DNA of 64,000 bases from Nissolia schottii (taxonomy: Eukaryota > Streptophyta > Magnoliopsida > Fabales > Fabaceae). Made by a program: the position numbers and the translations under genes. Below, piece by piece: positions 59,028 through 64,000 of this stretch. Each line of letters starts with the position of its first letter. Positions within the stretch are counted from its first letter, which is position 1. The DNA is taken from the NCBI GenBank assembly GCA_003254905.1, contig QANU01076562.1:1-64000 (forward strand), read 5' to 3'. The notes under the pieces are model-generated. The model was not told the DNA's origin and made no database searches. It worked only from the letters and a program-made list of their open reading frames with translations.

Positions 59028-60005
59028 CGTGTCCAGTACAGTTTCCCTTTGCACATCACTTTAAGGGTTTAAACGTCTCCTAAATTACAAGGATATTTGA
59101 ACAAATCTTCCACTCTAAAGTGACAAACAAAAAGAATTTTCGGATATACGCCCAAGCTTACAATTTTATCTTTAAGCACAATAAAACTGATCTGTCCTAC
59201 AAATGAATAAGTGTAATTTAAATAAAGATAAAAATCATTTTTGTAACAAATGCGCCTAAATATGAAGTATTAAACTGACATGCAAAAATCCCTATACATA
59301 ATATATCAACACCGCTTCCCATCCGTGCACATCAGGCTCCCATGAAAACAATATATGACCTACAACAACAATATATATATGTCATGACACAATCATGTGC
59401 AAAGCTCACATGAAAGGATCTTACTTTTTGGTCTTCGATCAAAATATCTCCACGCACATTGTGAAACTAAACATTGAGATATTGTTTGAACTAAGATACC
59501 CTCACAACAACTCATTGTTAAGAATTTGAACCTTAATTCTCTTTCTGAAAATACAGCTCACTATCCACTGAAAGAATCTTAATTTGTATTCAATTGATCG
59601 TGTACTTCTCCACGGGATGAGAAATACCTTTAAACTGAGTCAAACAAATACTTTAATCAAAATGATAATGTCCGCCCAAAAATCCCAATACAGTTTCACT
59701 CTGAAGACTGCTTTGGTTGCAGCATGACAAAAAGAACTGCGAAAAACAAATGCTTCATTGTAACTGGGGGTAATTATGACCTCACACCAAAAAAACTTCA
59801 AAATACCAGCACTCTCAATCTTTCTCTACATCAAAGAAAATAAAAAAACAAATTTGGCAACAATTAACTAACCAATCTATAGGATAAAAATAGAAATTGC
59901 TGAAGGAAGCTTATTGTTTACCAAATTACAAGGTACTCAAACCTCCATTACCATGACAGGACTTCGATTCCACAGCAGCCACCTTATGCTTCTCACTTTA
60001 TCATC
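59028..60005 (-). other. 3' UTR and downstream DNA of the 60006 gene
   Basis: AT-rich sequence after (minus strand) the stop codon at 60006-60008. No gene seen. The part nearest 60005 should be the transcript's 3' UTR; the polyadenylation point was not identified. Confidence 0.45.
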
Positions 60006-63000
60006 CTAGAAAATTGAAAACCTTAGGTTATTACTTGCTGCAAACAAGTTGTATTCCTCCATGGCGGTTGTCTCTTTCTTATTGCTAGTATGGACTTCTT
60101 CGACATCATCTGCTGAACCTTTTGAGCTAAGATCCCCGACAGAACTACCATGTGTAGATGCAAGAGTCGATTTACAACCTGTTGAAAGGGCTACGGGTCC
60201 ACCAAAATGAAACAAGGAAAAGCCACCATTATTCTGTTGTGTCTTGGCAGAACTATCATGCCTCACTTCTCCACTCAATGCCATTTTTTTGGAAGTAGCT
60301 CCAGCTGGGACAGCCCTTTCTGCAATAGATCCAGTCAGATTCTCTTGTATGGAATTGGAAGCTGGTTTAGAAACTCGAGCCCGCTCCTCTGCATTTAAGA
60401 CATTAGCTCTGGCAACTGGCTGATAAACTGGAACGGGAGGGTTAAACAAGGGCGTTGGTTGCTGTAAGGCACCATACTGCAAGCAGAAGCGCGGGTCTTC
60501 ATTCAAGCCATATCCAAGAGGGCCAGCATATAAATAATGATTCGGGTGTGGGAAGGGCATCAACCCATTTGTAGCAGCTGCTGGCCATGACACAGGATTT
60601 TGATGGAAATAACTCATTGCTGTAGGAGCTTGGAACATTGGATATTGTATATTCTGGTTTGACACCAGCGGAAGCATGCTTTGAGACTGAGAGCAAATGT
60701 TAATGGTGGAAAAACCATTATCAAAATTTTGGCCAGTTTCCACCACAACATTCCCCAATGCATCGCTTCCTGTACCATCCAAAGAGAGACTAAACAGTGA
60801 ACTTGATCTTCTTGTCAAACCATCATCATTTGCATTCTGGTTATTTTCCATGCCAACTTCATGACAACCAGACAAGCCATTTTCAATGCAAGACGAACTA
60901 TCTCTTACTTCAGAATGTAGGCTAACATCTTCAGAATCTGATGTGGTTGAGGATTCTGTGTGTTCACGGTTAGAGGAGGTAGTATTATCACCCTCACTTA
61001 GGCATGATGAGCAATTATCAGAACTAAAAGTGCTACTTTGATTGGGATCAGAAGGACTACTCGAGTCAGAGCCTCTAGTCAAACATATTCCAGTTTCCTC
61101 GGAACCAATCTCCGTAGATCTACAAGAACCTTCAGCTTCCACTTGAAAATCATTTTGACAGCTTTCATCCATTCCACTTAATCTCTTTGAATTACTATTC
61201 TCATAATCATTATAACCTGAATCAATGGCTTCATCAATTGACGACTTGATCAGATCAGATTGAAGTCCTCGACTCTCAGTGGACCTCAATATAACATCAG
61301 AGTCAGGACTACTACCACGATACTTCTGAGATTGCGTAGGCTCCCAAACTTTCTTTGATTGGAACAAATCTCTGTTGGCATAGTTCCCCAAGGTGATTTT
61401 GCTTTTGGTCCCATTACTTTCATGCAGCATATAGTCTACTTGATTATGCTTACTACCACGACAAACCTGCTTAGGTGCATCTCCTGCGGGATCAGGCTTA
61501 CTTGCAGGTTTTGTCTCTCGACTAACTCTAGTCATAGGAGAATGTTGCTCAATCCGTGTCCTATATTCATGATTCAGGCTACAACTGCAAGAATGGAAAT
61601 CACATCTGTCATTCATCCGGTTGTTGGAACCATGGAACTTCTCATTATACTTGGGACCAACATTTCGACCATTATGTTTTGTTGGAGCATTTATCCTCGA
61701 CTGCCTATTCAATCCATTGACTGCCCTGGAAGATGTCATAAAACTCTCTACATAATGTCTAGGCTCAGATCTGCCAACCATCACACCATTTTCTGAAACA
61801 ACTGCATGGCGCCGTCTGTCAGACCACTTCATATGCATATCCAGTTGAAATTCTTTCCTAAATCTTGGTCTTTGACGAGAAGGCATTGATTGTTCAACCA
61901 TAAACTGACCTTCCCCATCTTTTGCATTGGAAATTTCTTCATCACAATCATAAAAAGAGTGGTCTTGTGTTCTCAAAGCACTGCACTCATTAGTAAATTC
62001 TTCATCTTGGATGTTAGCAGAATCATCCCTCAGTAGATTTGTTTCATCTGTTTCAACTACTGGATTCTTGCAGCTAATAGGATCATTTTGCTCCATATTA
62101 GCAACTGTAGAATCTTTCGAGACTTCAGGAGGATCAAGAACATCATTTGATTCAGAACACTTTTTTTCTTTATCTTTATCCTTTCCTTTTAGTCTTTCCT
62201 TCCTCCGAAGTTTTTTCTCCCTTTCCTTCATCCTTCTTCTCTCCTTGCGTTCTTCTTCTACACGTTTTTCCTTTTCTTCTTCTTCAAGAAGTTTCATCTG
62301 CAAACAAATTCATACAATTGGGATTTAGGAAACAAAATTCCAAAATAGAAGCAGAGTTTTTTCCCCCCAAAAGTCCTTCTTAAAAGCATAATAATTAAGA
62401 CCTGCTTTTCTAATGTAATGATTTCTTTGCATGCCACATGCAATCGTTCCTCCAGCAATTTTAGTGCAAGACAAACGAATATACTGTGTGCATTTTGGCG
62501 TGCTGTCCCTTCTCTAAAAGCCTTTTCAACCTGAAAGGAAAAGCACAGTTAGCAGTTGAACAAAAGAGAGAGAAAGTGAGAGAATGTTAATGCTACACAT
62601 GCCTGCTCTTTGAAAATAACAGTGGCAGCATCTAGAAGAAATTCTCGAGCAAGTTCAGGGCTTTTTGCATGCTTTTGGGGACGGGAGCATTCTCCATCAA
62701 GATCATTTCCATCCTTGTCCATCGAATCATCATCCTAAAGGCATACATTGTATAATAACATGAAATTCTGACAAATCTCTCATAAATTATAAAATCACAT
62801 GATCTATGGAACTAGCAAAGAAGTTTATTTCCTTAGCAAAATTAGTGTTACCTCTTCTTCCTCTGCTTCTTCAGCATGCTCAAAAAATCTTCTGATACTT
62901 TCCCCTTTTGTGATTGTTACATAACCATCTCCTACAATTAGCCTGCAATGTACACACTGTTGACCCTTCAATGAATGAGCTTTAGCAGAAAGTTCAGTGC

Positions 63001-63530
63001 AGCGCCCATCTAGTTTCCAAGCTCTAAGGGTAATGAAACATGCACTCAAACCACCAAGATCCAGGCCACTGACTTGAACACATGCATTCAATCCAACATT
63101 TTCAAACTCCAAAATGTCAGATTTTCCTTCAGTTGTCCCCACAGCCCACTCAAAGTGATGATAGGAGCCCAAAGTATCAGCAAATGTCTGACGCCAATCA
63201 GCTTGAATTGAGTCATCAGATACCTGGTAAAAGCAAATGGATACATGTGGTGTTGGGCAGAATATACACTTTAATGATCAATTGTAACTTGATAAAATGA
63301 CCTTGTCATAAGAATAATGCTCTATGGACTTTTCCACTGAAGTCCCAATCAGAAGAGATTTTACAACATAGAAATACAAAAGCCACACCTCATACTGAAA
63401 GGCTGTGTCAGCAACACAAAACCAGCTAGTGCAACGAGGTTCTTTGCGCATCCGCTTCAGTTCTTTTAGTTCCTTGAATTCTCGAATAACATTTCTTCTA
63501 CAATCTCTGCAAAATCTCTTACTATCAAAC
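60006..63530 (-). CDS. Conserved plant protein, NST1-like in annotation; 3' part only
   Basis: Partial gene; upstream exons lie beyond the window. Exons in transcript order: 63389-63530, 62852-63223, 62603-62734, 62402-62530, 60006-62297; the frame is open throughout (about 1041 codons visible) to TAG at 60006-60008. The first visible exon has FCRDCRRN with C-x2-C and EFKELKELKRMRKEP, then CTSWFCVADTAF; the second has FEWAVGTTEGKSDILEFE and a KGQQCVHCRLIVGDG pair of cysteines. The last exon starts with a highly charged K/E/R segment of about 50 residues (predicted helix) and continues as a Ser/Asn-rich, probably disordered region of 700 residues. From memory, plant homologues carry labels such as stress-response NST1-like or uncharacterised; function is unknown. 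The intron at 62531-62602 uses a GC donor. The other four internal splice pairs are GT-AG. Confidence 0.9.
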
Positions 63531-64000
63531 CTGGTATATAAATGGAAACTCATTAGTGAAAATGAAAGCATAAATTTCTTTGAAAAGATGTTGACAGATA
63601 AACTACCTTGAAGCAAGGTTTATGTATTTTAGTGATGAATCCAATGATGAAAAAATAAATCCAATGAATCATGCTAGAAATTAAGGCATGGACATTGTTT
63701 TATATATTTTAATGAGCATTAGAGAAAAGTTTTGGCAAGAAATGGCTAAAGGATTAAAAGAATTTCATTTCTCCGGTCTAATAATGTCAGGAAGACCCAC
63801 ATGACAAGTGCAACAAGCCAGCACCAAACACAATGAAGCTTCACTTCATATCTTTACTGACAGGTCATGTAACTCCAGAGACAAAACACTGGTAGAAAAC
63901 ATAAAATAAACATGGAACAACATGCAAAGAGAAAATGCATAATTAAATAATAACTAATAAGTAGACTTTCCTATTTATATCAGAATGTTAAAGAAATGTT

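Noticed and set aside
60207..62383. Plus-strand ORFs opposite the right-hand gene (60207-60398, 61359-61796, 62011-62328)
   Set aside because: They are antisense shadows of the large minus-strand exon, which has strong coding features.
62597..62602. Alternative GT donor four bases downstream of the GC donor
   Set aside because: Its use would add four bases and break the reading frame into the next exon.
1..64000. CRISPR arrays, bacterial operons, ribosome-binding sites
   Set aside because: No short regularly spaced repeat array or prokaryotic gene organisation is present; introns, MITEs and LTR elements show a plant nuclear genome.

Overview
The window is nuclear DNA from a flowering plant. 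It is AT-rich, its genes have many introns, and it is full of transposable elements. The coding sequences and the repeat types (long Gypsy LTRs with iterated GCTGAGCG motifs, CACTA ends with GCGGCGG subterminal repeats, Arabidopsis-type TTTAGGG units) suggest a papilionoid legume, probably tribe Phaseoleae. That placement is inferred from remembered family likeness, not from a search. Three runs of N (12536-13097, 36897-36978, 49637-50214) and a few single N's mark a draft scaffold.  Four genes are supported. (1) A plus-strand kinesin of the KIN-7 class (13226-28686): 22 exons are visible, in one continuous reading frame of about 927 codons; the first coding exon must lie in the N gap. (2) A minus-strand single-exon gene at 39139-39513 encodes 124 residues, with a C-x2-C/H cluster and a C-terminal EAR-type LDLELKL tail behind a good TATA box. 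(3) A plus-strand two-exon gene at 54532-56665 encodes 272 residues, with a plastid-type leader and a degenerate class I methyltransferase-like fold. (4) The 3' part of a minus-strand gene at 60006-63530 encodes a conserved plant protein with a C-x2-C motif and a highly charged K/E/R segment; it runs off the right edge and contains a GC-AG intron. These genes are unrelated neighbours; nothing suggests they work together.  The rest is layered mobile DNA. 1-12 kb: intergenic DNA with MITEs, a long Gypsy-type LTR carrying its own GC-rich ORF, a CACTA-type element and a Stowaway-like element in front of the kinesin. 29-39 kb: a Copia fragment split by a hAT-like element with an exact 8-bp target duplication, a foldback element with a second hAT-like MITE inside it, and the LTR, primer-binding site and gag remnant of a minus-strand Gypsy element. 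41.3-48.4 kb: a 5.7-kb Mutator-like (MULE) transposon whose transposase pseudogene stops abruptly at a 1.3-kb degenerate telomere-repeat array, followed by a related short MULE. 50.2-54.0 kb: a second Copia fragment split by a foldback element, then a solo LTR of the same Gypsy family, itself split by another hAT-like element. 57.9-59.0 kb: a Pack-MULE-like element with a perfect 9-bp target duplication and a captured LINE-like fragment.  The most unusual structure is the MULE with the telomere-like higher-order array in place of its transposase C-terminus. The best evidence of history comes from the nested insertions, where the interrupted retrotransposon frame resumes across the target-site duplication.
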